A stretch of 64,000 nucleotides of DNA from VFZN01 sp963709325 (lineage in GTDB: Bacteria > Acidobacteriota > Vicinamibacteria > Vicinamibacterales > UBA2999), in NCBI GenBank assembly GCA_963709325.1, contig CAVPVV010000003.1, positions 2,604,001 through 2,668,000 on the forward strand, given 5' to 3'. The notes beneath the pieces were generated by a model. It worked only from the letters and a program-made list of their open reading frames with translations. It did no database searches and was not told where the DNA came from. Made by a program: the position numbers and the translations under genes. Below, piece by piece: positions 16,005-25,893 of this stretch; position 1 is the first letter of the stretch; every line of letters starts with the position of its first letter.

Positions 16005-17257
16005 CACCAATCGTCGTAATCGGTGCCGGTGCAGCCGGCCTGATGGCGGCAATCGCCGCGGCCGGCGGGCCGGCCCCGGTGTTCCTGCTCGAGCGGACCG
16101 CTGATGGCGGCCGCAAGATCCTGATCAGTGGCGGCGGCCGGTGCAACGTGCTGCCGTCCACGCTCGCTCCCGAGCGCTTCGTCACCGATTCGCCGCCTCG
16201 CCTGCTGCGCGGGATGCTTCGCGCCTGGCCGCTTGCGCAGATGGTGCGCTTTTTCGAGGAAGATGCCGGTATTCCACTGGCACTCGAGGCCGAGAGCGGC
16301 AAACTGTTCCCTCGCTCGAACCGGGCCCGCGACGTACGCGATGGACTCGTCTCGCTGGCCAGCCGACGCGGCGTCCGGCTGCAGTTCAACACGCGGGTTG
16401 ACGGCGTGACGCCAACCGCGGACGGGTGGACCGTTGATACGTCGAATGGTCGGATTGCCGCGGGACGCGTGATCGTTGCCAGCGGCGGCTTGTCGGTGCC
16501 CACGACCGGAAGCGACGGCACCGGCTTCACGATCGCCCGTGCGTTCGGCCACCGTCTGCACGACACCTATCCGGCATTGACGCCGTTGACCTTCGCGCCG
16601 ACGACCGGACCACGAGCGTCGCCCGCCGCACCTCGCACCCTGCACCCCGCACTTCTTGCCGGCGTGTCGCAGCGCGCGAGAATACGGGCAAGGGGCGGCG
16701 AGCGGACCACAGAGGCGACCGGCGGGTTTCTGTTCACGCACCGCGGCTACAGCGGTCCGGCAATACTCGACGTTTCACACGTGTGCGTCAGGAGTCTCGT
16801 CGCCGAGCGGGCGCGTGTTCGCGTTGCCTGGAGCCTCATCCCTCCGGCCGAATGGGAGGCACGTCTGCAGACTGGAGATCGGCAAGTCGTCACGCTGCTC
16901 TCGCAGGAGATGCCGGAACGGCTGGCCCAGGCGCTGCTTGCCATCAGCGACGTGCCTCCCGATCGGCGCACGTCCGCGCTGACCCGTGCCGAGCGTGTCG
17001 CGGTCGTCGCCAATGTCACGGCGTGCGAACTCGAGTGGACGGGCCACGAGGGGTATCGCAAGGCCGAAGTCACCGGCGGCGGCGTGGCGCTCGACGAAGT
17101 GGACCCGCGCACGCTGGAGAGCCGACACGTGCCTGGCCTGTATTTCTGTGGTGAGGTGCTCGACGCGTTCGGCCCGATCGGCGGTCACAACTTTGTCTGG
17201 GCGTGGGCGACCGGGCGTTCAGCGGGTCTGGCCGCGGCTCTCGCCTGTAATCCTTGA
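16001..17257 (+). CDS. BaiN/YhiN (HI0933-like) family flavoprotein; no standard start codon before the FAD motif
   Basis: The frame contains VVIGAGAAGLMAA, the FAD-binding Rossmann motif, then LLERTADGGRKILISGGGRCNV, the hallmark of HI0933-type flavoproteins. The C-terminal GLYFCGEVLDAFGPIGGHNF motif is equally typical. These proteins are putative NAD(P)/FAD dehydrogenases of unclear substrate, possibly acting in bile-acid or fatty-acid metabolism. The first ATG in frame (16043) lies inside the motif and would remove its glycines. No ATG, GTG or TTG occurs between the upstream in-frame stop and that point. I therefore place the start tentatively at the ATA at 16001, overlapping the M16 stop. 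An indel or substitution error at the junction is the alternative. Length from 16001 is 418 residues. Confidence 0.85.
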   Translation: MAPIVVIGAGAAGLMAAIAAAGGPAPVFLLERTADGGRKILISGGGRCNVLPSTLAPERFVTDSPPRLLRGMLRAWPLAQMVRFFEEDAGIPLALEAESGKLFPRSNRARDVRDGLVSLASRRGVRLQFNTRVDGVTPTADGWTVDTSNGRIAAGRVIVASGGLSVPTTGSDGTGFTIARAFGHRLHDTYPALTPLTFAPTTGPRASPAAPRTLHPALLAGVSQRARIRARGGERTTEATGGFLFTHRGYSGPAILDVSHVCVRSLVAERARVRVAWSLIPPAEWEARLQTGDRQVVTLLSQEMPERLAQALLAISDVPPDRRTSALTRAERVAVVANVTACELEWTGHEGYRKAEVTGGGVALDEVDPRTLESRHVPGLYFCGEVLDAFGPIGGHNFVWAWATGRSAGLAAALACNP

Positions 17258-17273
17258 CTCTGGCGGCTTTCTA

Positions 17274-17330
17274 CCTTCTGCCTTCTGCCTTCTGCCTTCT
17301 GCCTTTTGCCTTTGCCTGCCTTTGGCCTTG
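17274..17330. repeat. Period-7 CCTTCTG tandem repeat, intergenic
   Basis: Four CCTTCTG units from 17274, then CCTTTTG and decaying copies to about 17330. The repeat starts 16 bases after the BaiN-like stop and occupies much of the 175-base gap before the metalloprotease gene. The rest of the gap shows no clear signal. Confidence 0.85.
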
Positions 17331-17432
17331 ACTTTGCTCGACCCCCGGGGCCACCCGTCTTGACCGACGTGCGAACGACAATTTCGTCGCGCGGGCTGCA
17401 TAACTGATCATCGCGAGTGACCTGTGCCCCGG

Positions 17433-20400
17433 ATGACACCCCGCTTCCTGTTCGTCGCGCTGTTTGCCGTAATCACCGCCGGAGCGTCCTTGACCGGCGG
17501 CGCCGTGCAGCCCGGCGCACTCAGCCTGGTTCTCGAAGCGGCTGACGCCGCGCCAGCCGGACGCGCGCTCGCGGCTATCGCCGCCGCGCCGGAAACGGTG
17601 CAATCGCGCGCAGTCGTGGTCAACCTTGCCGCGCTGAACGCCGACGCCGTTGACATTGCCGTATCGCCGGGCCGCACCGTGCGGGCGGTCTTGGCGCAAA
17701 GGACCGCACTGCCGGGCGGAGGCGAAGCCTGGTCGGGTCAGGTCGCCGACGCGCCGCTCAGCGCCGCGACGTTCGTTCGGGCAGGCGCGATCCTTCAAGG
17801 CTCGATACGCACGCTCGACGCCGCCTACTCAATCGAGCCAATCGGCGGCACCGGGCTGCACGCGATTCGCGAGCTCGATCTCGCTCAACTTGGGCCCGAG
17901 CTGCCTTCGAGAGTGCCGCCCGCGCTGCCGGCGGCATTGGACGAGCCGCAGCGCGAAGCCGACGACGGCGCCATTTTCGACCTGCTCGTCTTGTATACGC
18001 CGGCCGCGCGCACAGCCGCTGGTGGTACGGATGGCGCCATTCAGTCGCGGATCAACCTGGGCGTCACCGAGACGAACACGGCCTACGCGAACAGCGGCAT
18101 CGTTCCGCGCCTGCGTCTCGTCGGCGCCGAGCTGGTGAGCTACACGGAGCGCGGCGATCTCAGCCTCGATCTGGACGCCCTGACCAACCCCAGCGACGGT
18201 TTCATGGATGCCGTGCACGCCCGCCGCGACGCACTCGGCGCCGACCTCGTCAAGCTGGTGGTCGGTGACACCGCGGGCGGCGCCTGCGGCGTGGCGTGGC
18301 TGATGAACACGCTCACCACGAGCTTCGCCACCTACGCCTTCAGCGTCAGCGCCTACCCGTGCATCAGCCCGAACTACACGTTCGGCCACGAGCTGGGTCA
18401 CAACATGGGGTCGAACCACGCGCCCGACGATGGGGTGAACAACACGCCGTTGTATCCCTACTCATTCGGGTACAAGCACCCCTCGAACCTGTTCAGGACG
18501 GTGATGGCCTACAACTGCGGCGGCAGCGGCTGCCCTCGCATCCTGTACTTCTCGAACCCCTCGGTGCTCTACAACGGCTCGCCGACCGGGACGGTCCCGC
18601 AACACAACAACGCGCTGTCGATCAACAACGCGCGGACGACGGTCGCCAACTTCCGGCAGGCAGTTGCCGTCAACACGGCGCCGACGATTACCGCGATCGC
18701 CAACCGGACGATACCCGAGGACACGTCGACGGGGACGATACCCTTCACCATCGGCGACGCACAGACCGCGTCCGGGAGCCTGGTGGTGACCGCAATGTCG
18801 TCCAACCCCGCGGTGGTAGCCAACACGGCCGCGGGCCTCGCCCTTGGCGGTACGACCAGCGCGCGGACGCTCGTCGTGACGCCCCAGCCCGACGCCAACG
18901 GCTACTCGACGATCGGCGTGACCGTCAGCGACGGCTCGCTCAGCGCGACCTCGACGTTCGTGCTCACGGTGACGAGTGAGAACGATCCGCCGGTGATGTC
19001 GGCCATCGGTGCGCAGACGATGAACGAGGACGAGTCGCTCTCGATTCCATTCACGGTGACCGACGTGGACAACCCGGCCAGCGCCCTTGTCGTCCAGGCG
19101 TCGTCGGCGAATACAGCGCTGATCGACGCGAGCGGCATCGCGCTCGGCGGCAGCGGCCAGTCGCGCGTCCTCACGCTGACACCGGTCGCCAACGAATCGG
19201 GCCTGGCGACGCTGACGGTGACGGTGAGCGACGGTACGGCGAGCGCGCAGCGCACGTTCACGGTGACGGTGACGCCGGTGAACGATGCCCCCGCGTTTGT
19301 CTCGTTGCCGCCGCTTGTCTCGACCACCGCCGGACAGCCCGCGACCTTGACCGTCACGCTGACCGATCCCGACACCAGCGGATCGGCGATCGCGCTCGGC
19401 GTCGCGAGCAACAACCCGGTTGTATTGCCGCAGTCCGGAGTTCTCGTCGTGCCAGTGTCGTCGACTGCGTCTTCGCGGACGTTCCAGGTGACGCTGACGC
19501 CGGCGCTGGGGCAGACCGGCACGAGCCTGCTGACCTTCACGGCCAGTGACGGCCTGGCGAACAGGACGGCGCCGGTCAGCTTCAGCGTAACTACCGTCGC
19601 CTCGGCCCCGGATCCGCCAACGGCGCTGTCGGCGACGGCGAACGGAACGGATGTCACCTTCTCGTGGGCACCTGCCCTCACCGGCACGGTTCCCACCAGT
19701 TTCACGCTCGAGATCGGCACGGCCGCCGGGACGACGACGCTGCCGACGCAGTCGGTCCCCTGGCCCACGACCCGGCTGACGCTGCCGCTGCCAGGCGGCA
19801 CGTATCACGCGCGCGTCCGCGCCGTGAACGGGATCGGGTCGAGCACACCCTCGCCCGAGGCGACGATCGTCGTGGATGTGCCGACTCCGATTCCGGGACC
19901 TCCGGGCAACTTCTCGGCTACGGTGTCGGGCCGGAACGTGTCGTTTTTGTGGACGGCGTCCACGGCCGGCATGGCCGCAACGAGCTACACGATCGAGGCG
20001 GGCAGCGCGCCCGGCTTGTCCGATCTCGCGCGCCTGGCCACCGGCACGCCGGCCACCACCTTCAGCGTCCCGAACGTGCCGCCGGGAACGTATTGGGTGC
20101 GGGTACGTGGATCGAACGACGCCGGGACAGGCGCGCCCTCGCAGGACGTCGCGATCGTGATGAGCACGACGAGCGGCTGCGCCGGTCTGCCCGGATCGCC
20201 GGTGCTCCTCACGCCTGTCATCGACGGATTCAACGTCTCGCTGAACTGGAACACGCCGTCATTCGGCGGGCGCGTGATGCAGTACGTGCTGTTGGCCGGC
20301 TCGGCGCCAGGACTGTCGAACCTCGCGGTGGTCAATACCGGCAACGCTGCAACTTCATTCGCCGCGTCGGCACCGGCCGGCGCGTACTATGTGCGAGTGG

Positions 20401-20744
20401 CCGCGTCGAACGCGTGTGGAACCGGCCCGGTGTCCAACGAAGTGACCTTCTCGATCGGCTCGGCGATTCCTGAAGCGCCGATCGACCTCGCGGCTACCGT
20501 CGGCTCGAACGGCTTCGTCTCACTCACCTGGTCGCCGCCAGCATCGGGTGTGTCGCCAAGTGGTTATCTGCTCGAAGCCGGAAGCGCACTCGGCATGTCC
20601 GACCTCGCCACGCTCGCGACCGGATCGACGGCGACCACTTTTTCCGCAACGGCACAGCCAGGACGCTACTACGTCCGCGTCCGCGCGCTGACCGCCGGAG
20701 GGCCTGGGCCCGCCTCGAACGAAGTCGTCGTCGACGTCCCCTGA
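17433..20744 (+). CDS. Large secreted zinc metalloprotease with cadherin-like and fibronectin type III repeats
   Basis: 1103 residues from the ATG at 17433 (a GTG at 17424 is also possible). Order: signal peptide (to about residue 25); a propeptide-like region to about 170; a reprolysin-like catalytic domain with HELGHNMGSNH (H319, E320, H323, H329) and a downstream MAYN Met-turn; then about three Ig/cadherin-like modules (about 415-720) with the recurring PEDTSTGTIPF and NEDESLSIPF starts; then four FN3-like modules to the end. Each FN3 module has LEAGSAPGLSDLA-type cores and a YYVRVRA strand. Metzincins of this layout degrade extracellular protein or adhere to polymers. A close paralogue follows at 20984. 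No sorting signal is visible at the C-terminus. Confidence 0.88.
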   Translation: MTPRFLFVALFAVITAGASLTGGAVQPGALSLVLEAADAAPAGRALAAIAAAPETVQSRAVVVNLAALNADAVDIAVSPGRTVRAVLAQRTALPGGGEAWSGQVADAPLSAATFVRAGAILQGSIRTLDAAYSIEPIGGTGLHAIRELDLAQLGPELPSRVPPALPAALDEPQREADDGAIFDLLVLYTPAARTAAGGTDGAIQSRINLGVTETNTAYANSGIVPRLRLVGAELVSYTERGDLSLDLDALTNPSDGFMDAVHARRDALGADLVKLVVGDTAGGACGVAWLMNTLTTSFATYAFSVSAYPCISPNYTFGHELGHNMGSNHAPDDGVNNTPLYPYSFGYKHPSNLFRTVMAYNCGGSGCPRILYFSNPSVLYNGSPTGTVPQHNNALSINNARTTVANFRQAVAVNTAPTITAIANRTIPEDTSTGTIPFTIGDAQTASGSLVVTAMSSNPAVVANTAAGLALGGTTSARTLVVTPQPDANGYSTIGVTVSDGSLSATSTFVLTVTSENDPPVMSAIGAQTMNEDESLSIPFTVTDVDNPASALVVQASSANTALIDASGIALGGSGQSRVLTLTPVANESGLATLTVTVSDGTASAQRTFTVTVTPVNDAPAFVSLPPLVSTTAGQPATLTVTLTDPDTSGSAIALGVASNNPVVLPQSGVLVVPVSSTASSRTFQVTLTPALGQTGTSLLTFTASDGLANRTAPVSFSVTTVASAPDPPTALSATANGTDVTFSWAPALTGTVPTSFTLEIGTAAGTTTLPTQSVPWPTTRLTLPLPGGTYHARVRAVNGIGSSTPSPEATIVVDVPTPIPGPPGNFSATVSGRNVSFLWTASTAGMAATSYTIEAGSAPGLSDLARLATGTPATTFSVPNVPPGTYWVRVRGSNDAGTGAPSQDVAIVMSTTSGCAGLPGSPVLLTPVIDGFNVSLNWNTPSFGGRVMQYVLLAGSAPGLSNLAVVNTGNAATSFAASAPAGAYYVRVAASNACGTGPVSNEVTFSIGSAIPEAPIDLAATVGSNGFVSLTWSPPASGVSPSGYLLEAGSALGMSDLATLATGSTATTFSATAQPGRYYVRVRALTAGGPGPASNEVVVDVP

Positions 20745-20983
20745 ATCCCGCCGGCCAGGTGGGTGTCTGGGGTATGCTGGTGGTCTGGCCTCAGGCCGGG
20801 GCACGGACTAATCCCTCAGTCCTCCAGTGTTGAGCAGCAGTCGGCTCGACCTCCCGCATTGCGCCCGCGATTCTCCTTGGATCAAGAAGGGTGATGGATG
20901 TCGATCCGCCGGAATGGGCGCGAGTGAGCGGGAGTCTGGGCGGCTGGACGCCAGACCGAAGTGAGCTGAGGGGTTAGAGGTTC

Positions 20984-23071
20984 GTGAATCGACGCCTGAT
21001 ACTCGCGTGTGTGGTGCTTCTCGCAGCCGCGGGCGGCCTGGTCGGCCGGGCGCAGCCCGTTCGCCGCGGGAAGGAGCTCTTCTCGCCGGCAGGCCCCGGA
21101 CCTTCGCAACAGGCAGTGCCATCGACCGGAACCGTTGCGCGGTTCCGAAGGGCGCGCATCGTGTCGGCGCTGATGAGCGAAGACACGATGACCTTGAACC
21201 TGTTCGACGACATCGTCGTGGAGGCGCGCCGGACGAAGGTCGCTGGCGTGGAAGGCGACAATACGTGGTTCGGCCAGGTGGACGGCGAACCGCTGAGCGC
21301 CGTGACGTTGGTTCGCGTCGAGGGCATCCTGCAGGGCTCGATTCGCACCGCCCGGGGAGTGTTCTCGGTCGAGCCCATCGCCGGCGGCCCCGATTACCTG
21401 ATCCGGCAACTGAATCCGAGTGCCTCGCTTCCCGAGCTGCCGCCGCTCGTCCCGCCACCGCCACCCTCGCGCATTGAATCGTTTCGTCAGCCCGACGAAA
21501 GGGTCGATGAATCCGACGTCTTCGACGTGCTGGTGCTCTACACCGAAGCCGCTCGCCGCGAGGCGGGGGGTGACGATGCGGCGGTCAAGGCACGCATCGC
21601 GCTTGGCGTAGCGGAGACGAACCTCGCGTACGCGAACAGCGGCGTGCCTCACCGCCTGCAGCTGGCAGGCACCGAACTGGTCGGCTACGTCGAAGCCGCC
21701 GACCTGGGAGACGATCTGCAACGCTTGACCTCGCCGAGCGATGGCTTCATCGATATCGCGCAGGCGCGGCGCGCGGCGGTCGGCGCGGACCTCGTCACCC
21801 TGATCGTCGGATCGATAACGGGAGGCAGCTGTGGCGTCGCCTGGGTGATGCAGAACCTGTCGACCAGTTTCGCGCCATACGCGTTCAGCGTCGTCGCCTA
21901 CCCGTGCATCTCGCCGAACTACACGTTCGCCCACGAGCTGGCGCACAACATGGGCTCCGCGCACGCGCCCGACGATCCCAACGCGCCGCCGGTGTTCCCG
22001 TATTCGTACGGATACAAAGATCCAGCGCGTCAGTTCCGCACGATCATGGCCTACGACTGCCCGGGCGGGTGCCCGCGCATCCTGCACTTCTCGAATCCGG
22101 CGGTGGCCTATGGCGGCGATGCCACCGGAACACCGGAGCAGCACGACAACGCGCTGTCGATCACGCAGACCGGGCCGACCGTCTCCAGGTTCATGCCGGC
22201 ACGGCCTCCATCGGAGCGGCTCGGCGCTCCACGATCGGTCTCCCTCGAATCGCAAGGGAGGAGCGTGAGGCTCTCGTGGCTGCCCCCGGATCAAGGAACA
22301 GCGTCGGGCTACTCTCTCGAGGTCGGATCGGCTGAAGGCTTCAGCGACCTCGCGGCGCTCGTCGTGAACGACGCGACAGTCACGTCCTTCGTCCAGCCGG
22401 TGGTGGCGGCCGGGAACTATTTCATTCGTGTGCGCGCCTTCAACCAGTCGGGGCCAGGCGAACCGTCGCCCGCGGTGCATCTGGTGATGACCGATCTCGG
22501 GCGCTGTGTCGCGCCGGCTGCGCCTCCTGATCTGCTGCTGCCCCGGATCAACGGCAACAACGTCACGCTCACGTGGGTCGCGCCAAGCGGAGGCGGCCCG
22601 GTGGAGAATTACGCGCTGCTCGTTGGCACTCGGCCGGAGGCCACGGACCTCGGCATACTGCAGACGACCTCCACGACGCCGACGATCACGATACCTGCTG
22701 CACCAGGCGTGTACTTCGTGCGCGTTGCAGGAGCAAACGGCTGCGGAATCGGCGTGCCGTCGACCGAGCTTGCTGTGGTCGTCGGTCCGCCGGTGCCCGC
22801 CCCGCCGACTCACGTGACTGCAGCGGTAGCGGCCGACCACCGGGTTACGCTCTCCTGGCAACCGTCGTGGGGTGGCGGGGTTCCGATGCAATACGTTGTC
22901 GAAGGCGGTTCCGCCGCCGGCAGCGCCGATATCGGCCTCTTGCCGACCGCGGGGCCCGAGCCGTTCGTGACCGTCGAGGCATCGCCCGGCCGGTATTTCG
23001 TGCGCGTTCGCGCCGTCAACACCTACGGCTCGAGCGTCGCCTCCGAGGAGATTGTGGTCGAGGTGCCGTAG
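20984..23071 (+). CDS. Secreted zinc metalloprotease with fibronectin type III repeats (paralogue of the upstream gene)
   Basis: 695 residues from GTG at 20984, which has AGAGG a few bases upstream. Signal peptide, then a propeptide sharing the WFGQVDGEPLSAVTLVRVEG pattern with its neighbour, then a catalytic domain with HELAHNMGSAH (H317, E318, H321, H327) and an IMAYDC Met-turn. Three FN3 modules follow (about 410 onward) with LEVGSAEGFSDLA, LLVGTRPEATDLG and VEGGSAAGSADIG cores. It lacks the cadherin-like block of the upstream paralogue. The 239-base gap between the two genes shows no further gene. Both proteases and the S9 peptidase downstream suggest an extracellular protein-degrading cluster. 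Confidence 0.88.
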   Translation: MNRRLILACVVLLAAAGGLVGRAQPVRRGKELFSPAGPGPSQQAVPSTGTVARFRRARIVSALMSEDTMTLNLFDDIVVEARRTKVAGVEGDNTWFGQVDGEPLSAVTLVRVEGILQGSIRTARGVFSVEPIAGGPDYLIRQLNPSASLPELPPLVPPPPPSRIESFRQPDERVDESDVFDVLVLYTEAARREAGGDDAAVKARIALGVAETNLAYANSGVPHRLQLAGTELVGYVEAADLGDDLQRLTSPSDGFIDIAQARRAAVGADLVTLIVGSITGGSCGVAWVMQNLSTSFAPYAFSVVAYPCISPNYTFAHELAHNMGSAHAPDDPNAPPVFPYSYGYKDPARQFRTIMAYDCPGGCPRILHFSNPAVAYGGDATGTPEQHDNALSITQTGPTVSRFMPARPPSERLGAPRSVSLESQGRSVRLSWLPPDQGTASGYSLEVGSAEGFSDLAALVVNDATVTSFVQPVVAAGNYFIRVRAFNQSGPGEPSPAVHLVMTDLGRCVAPAAPPDLLLPRINGNNVTLTWVAPSGGGPVENYALLVGTRPEATDLGILQTTSTTPTITIPAAPGVYFVRVAGANGCGIGVPSTELAVVVGPPVPAPPTHVTAAVAADHRVTLSWQPSWGGGVPMQYVVEGGSAAGSADIGLLPTAGPEPFVTVEASPGRYFVRVRAVNTYGSSVASEEIVVEVP

Positions 23072-23124
23072 ACCGGCGCGTCACGGCCATTGCCATTACA
23101 ATCGCGCGAACGGAGGTCGGTGCT

Positions 23125-25567
23125 ATGCGCAAGGTCCTCGTGTTCGTCGCGCTCGGCTCGCTGTCCACGGCGCTCTTCGCTCAGTCGTCGGCGCCTGCCG
23201 CCTCGGGCTATCTCACCCCTCCGAAGGCGATCGTGGACATTCTCGACGCCCCGCCGCCGCCGACCGTTGAACTGAGCGGATCGGGCACGGCCATGGCGGT
23301 GCTCGAACGGGCCAGCATGCCGACCATCGCCGAGCTCGCGCAACCGATGCTGCGCCTTGCCGGCGTTCGCATCAATCCCAAGACGAACGGGCTGCATCGC
23401 GCGGTCCGCTACCGAAGCCTGACGCTCAAGAACCCGGCCGATGGCACCGAGCGCAAAGTGACGCTGCCAACCGCTCCGGCGATCGGGTGGATCGGCTTTT
23501 CGCCGGACAGCACCCGCTTTGCTTTTACGAACACTCGAGACACCGGCATCGAGTTGTGGGTGGGCGAGACCGCGACCGGCGCGGCCAAGGCCATCACGCC
23601 AGCGCAGTTGAACAACGCGCTCGGATCGACGCAAACGCCGGCAGCGTGCAAGTGGGTGAGCCAGGGGACGGCGCTCCTGTGCTCGTTTGCGGCAACCGGA
23701 CGCGGCGCGGCGCCCGCGCCGCCAACGGTGCCCTCCGGCCCGAACATTCAGGAGAGCCGCGGTGCTCCGGCGCCGGTTCGAACCTACGAAGATCTCCTCA
23801 CCTCCTCGTACGACGAAGCGCTCTTCGAGTACTACGCGACCAGCCAGCTCGCGCTGGTTGACGCCGCGACTGGCGCTCGCACGCCGGTGGGCCGCCCAGG
23901 GATCTTCGAGACCTTCGCCGCGTCGCCCGACGGCAACTTCGTGCTGGTCGCGCGCGTGAAGCGTCCGTTCTCGTGGCTCGTGCCGTACGAGGACTTCCCG
24001 ACCAGCGTGGAAGTGTGGGATCGCAAGGGCACGCTGGTGAAGCAGGTTGCCGATCTGCCGGTGGCTGACACCGTTCCGAACGGCGGCGTCCTCCCCGGGC
24101 CTCGGTCCTGGCGCTGGCAGCCGACCCAGCCGGCGACCGTCGCCTGGGTGGAGGCATTGGACGGCGGCGATCCGAAAGCCACCGTGCCCAATCGCGACAA
24201 GGTGATGACGCTGGCCGCGCCATTTTCGGCGGCGCCGGTTGAAGTCGCCCGCACCGAGTGGCGGGCCTCGCAGCCGACGTGGACCGAAGCCGGCGTGCTG
24301 ATGCTCACCGAGAACGACCGCAAGACGCGCATGACCCGGACCTGGGTCGTGGATCAGCCCGGCGCCGCGCCGCGCAAGCTGTTCGAGCGCAGCCAGGAGG
24401 ATTCGGTACGGGAACCCTGGTACACCCTTGAAGCGGGCGCTCGGATCCTCGAACGACTCAGTCCGCCAGGTTGGCGACGCCGTCTACCTCGCCGGCGTCG
24501 GGTCCACTCCCGGCGGCGATCGTCCGTTCCTCGATCGCCTCGACCTCAAGAGCGGGCAGAAGCAGCGGCTGTTCCAGAGCGAGGACCAGTCGTATGAAAC
24601 CGTCGTTGGCGTGATCACGGCGGATGCCGCGCGCGTGGTGACACGGCGCGAAACCCGTACCGATCCGCCCAACGCCTACACGCGCGACCTCAAGGCCAAC
24701 GAGCGCGTTGCGATCACCAGTTATCCAGACCCGGCGCCGCCGCTCAAGGGCGCGAAGGCCGAGATGGTGACGTATCAGCGGAAAGACGGCGTGCAGCTGC
24801 GCGCTACCATCTACACGCCACCGGGCTGGACGCCGGCGCAAGGGAAGCTGCCGGCCCTGCTGTGGGCTTACCCACGCGAGTTCACCGATCCGAAGACCGC
24901 GAGCCAGGTGACCGGTTCACCGTTCCGCTTCATCACCCCTGGGTGGAGCACGCTGCACCTGTTGTTCCTGCTGCAGGGATACGCGGTGATCGACGATGCC
25001 ACGATGCCGATCGTCGGGTCGGGGGAGACGGCGAACGACACGTATATCGATCAGCTCGTTGCCAGCGCCCAGGCCGCCGTGGACAAAGCCGCCGCGATGG
25101 GCATCGTCGATCCGGATCGTGTCGTCGTCGGCGGGCACAGCTACGGCGCGTTCATGACCGCGAACCTGCTGGCGCACTCGGACATCTTCCGTGCCGGCAT
25201 CGCACGAAGCGGCGCCTACAACCGCACTCTGACGCCGTTCGGCTTCCAGAACGAGCAGCGCACGTTCTGGGAGGTGCCGGAGGTCTACATGCGGATGTCG
25301 CCGTTCGCGTTCGCCCACAAGATCAAAGAGCCGATCCTGTTGATTCACGGCGAGGCCGACGACAACTCGGGCACGTTCCCGATTCAATCGGAGCGGTTCT
25401 ACGTGGCCCTGAAGGGGCACGGCGCGACCGTCCGCTACGTCACGCTGCCGTACGAAGCGCACGGCTACCAGGCGCGCGAGTCGATCCTGCACACGGTGGC
25501 CGAGATGCTGAACTGGGCCGATCAGTGGGCCAAGAACGCGAAGCCGAGAGGCACGGAAGAGAAGTAG
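23125..25567 (+). CDS. Secreted prolyl oligopeptidase family (S9) serine peptidase (one-base frame break)
   Basis: About 813 residues after removing one base. Signal peptide MRKVLVFVALGSLSTALFAQ; beta-propeller-like N-terminal region to about 540; alpha/beta hydrolase domain with GGHSYGAFM (Ser near 672), the acid in HGEADDNSG and the catalytic His in YEAHGYQA. These enzymes cleave short peptides, often after proline. The ATG at 23125 has GGAGG eight bases upstream. The frame shifts within GAACCCTGG at about 24417: deleting one C links EDSVREP to the TPLKRALG segment. The stop codon lies inside a degenerate period-7 purine repeat. Confidence 0.92.
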
Positions 25568-25893
25568 GAAGTCAGAGGCGAGAAGAAAGGGAAAGACGCA
25601 CTTCTCATTGTTGGCTTGGGCCCGTTCCCCTTTTCGCAACGTAGTGGAGGCGCGCGGCGACGCGGTGCCGGCTCGGGCGAAGGCGCACGTGTGCCGCTGA
25701 AACAAACGTCTTGGGTAGTACTCGACGTTGCGCCGCACCGATTTCCCCAGCCGGAACCCATTCGTGTCCGTAACGACCTAGGCCGTCAACGTCGGCTCGT
25801 CCATCGAGACGTCGCGGGACGTGCAAAGCAGCCGCCAAGACCGGCGATACGCCGTCGCCTGCTCATCGATATACTCTCTGGGGCCAACCGTCC
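25568..25893. other. Intergenic region with degenerate period-7 and palindrome remnants
   Basis: 326 bases with no convincing gene. The first 30 bases continue a degraded heptad series (GAAGTAG, GAAGTCA, GAGGCGA, GAAGAAA, GGGAAAG) that begins at the S9 stop. GGGCCCGTTCCCCTTTTCGCAA (around 25618-25639) resembles a decayed copy of the palindrome pair at 8046-8086, sharing the CCTTTTCGCAA spacer. TATACT at 25870-25875 is a plausible -10 box for the next gene, 18 bases before its GTG. Confidence 0.55.

Noticed and set aside
20882..22891. 669-codon antisense frame over the second metalloprotease
   Set aside because: The sense strand encodes signal peptide, zinc motif and FN3 repeats; the antisense product has no recognisable motif.
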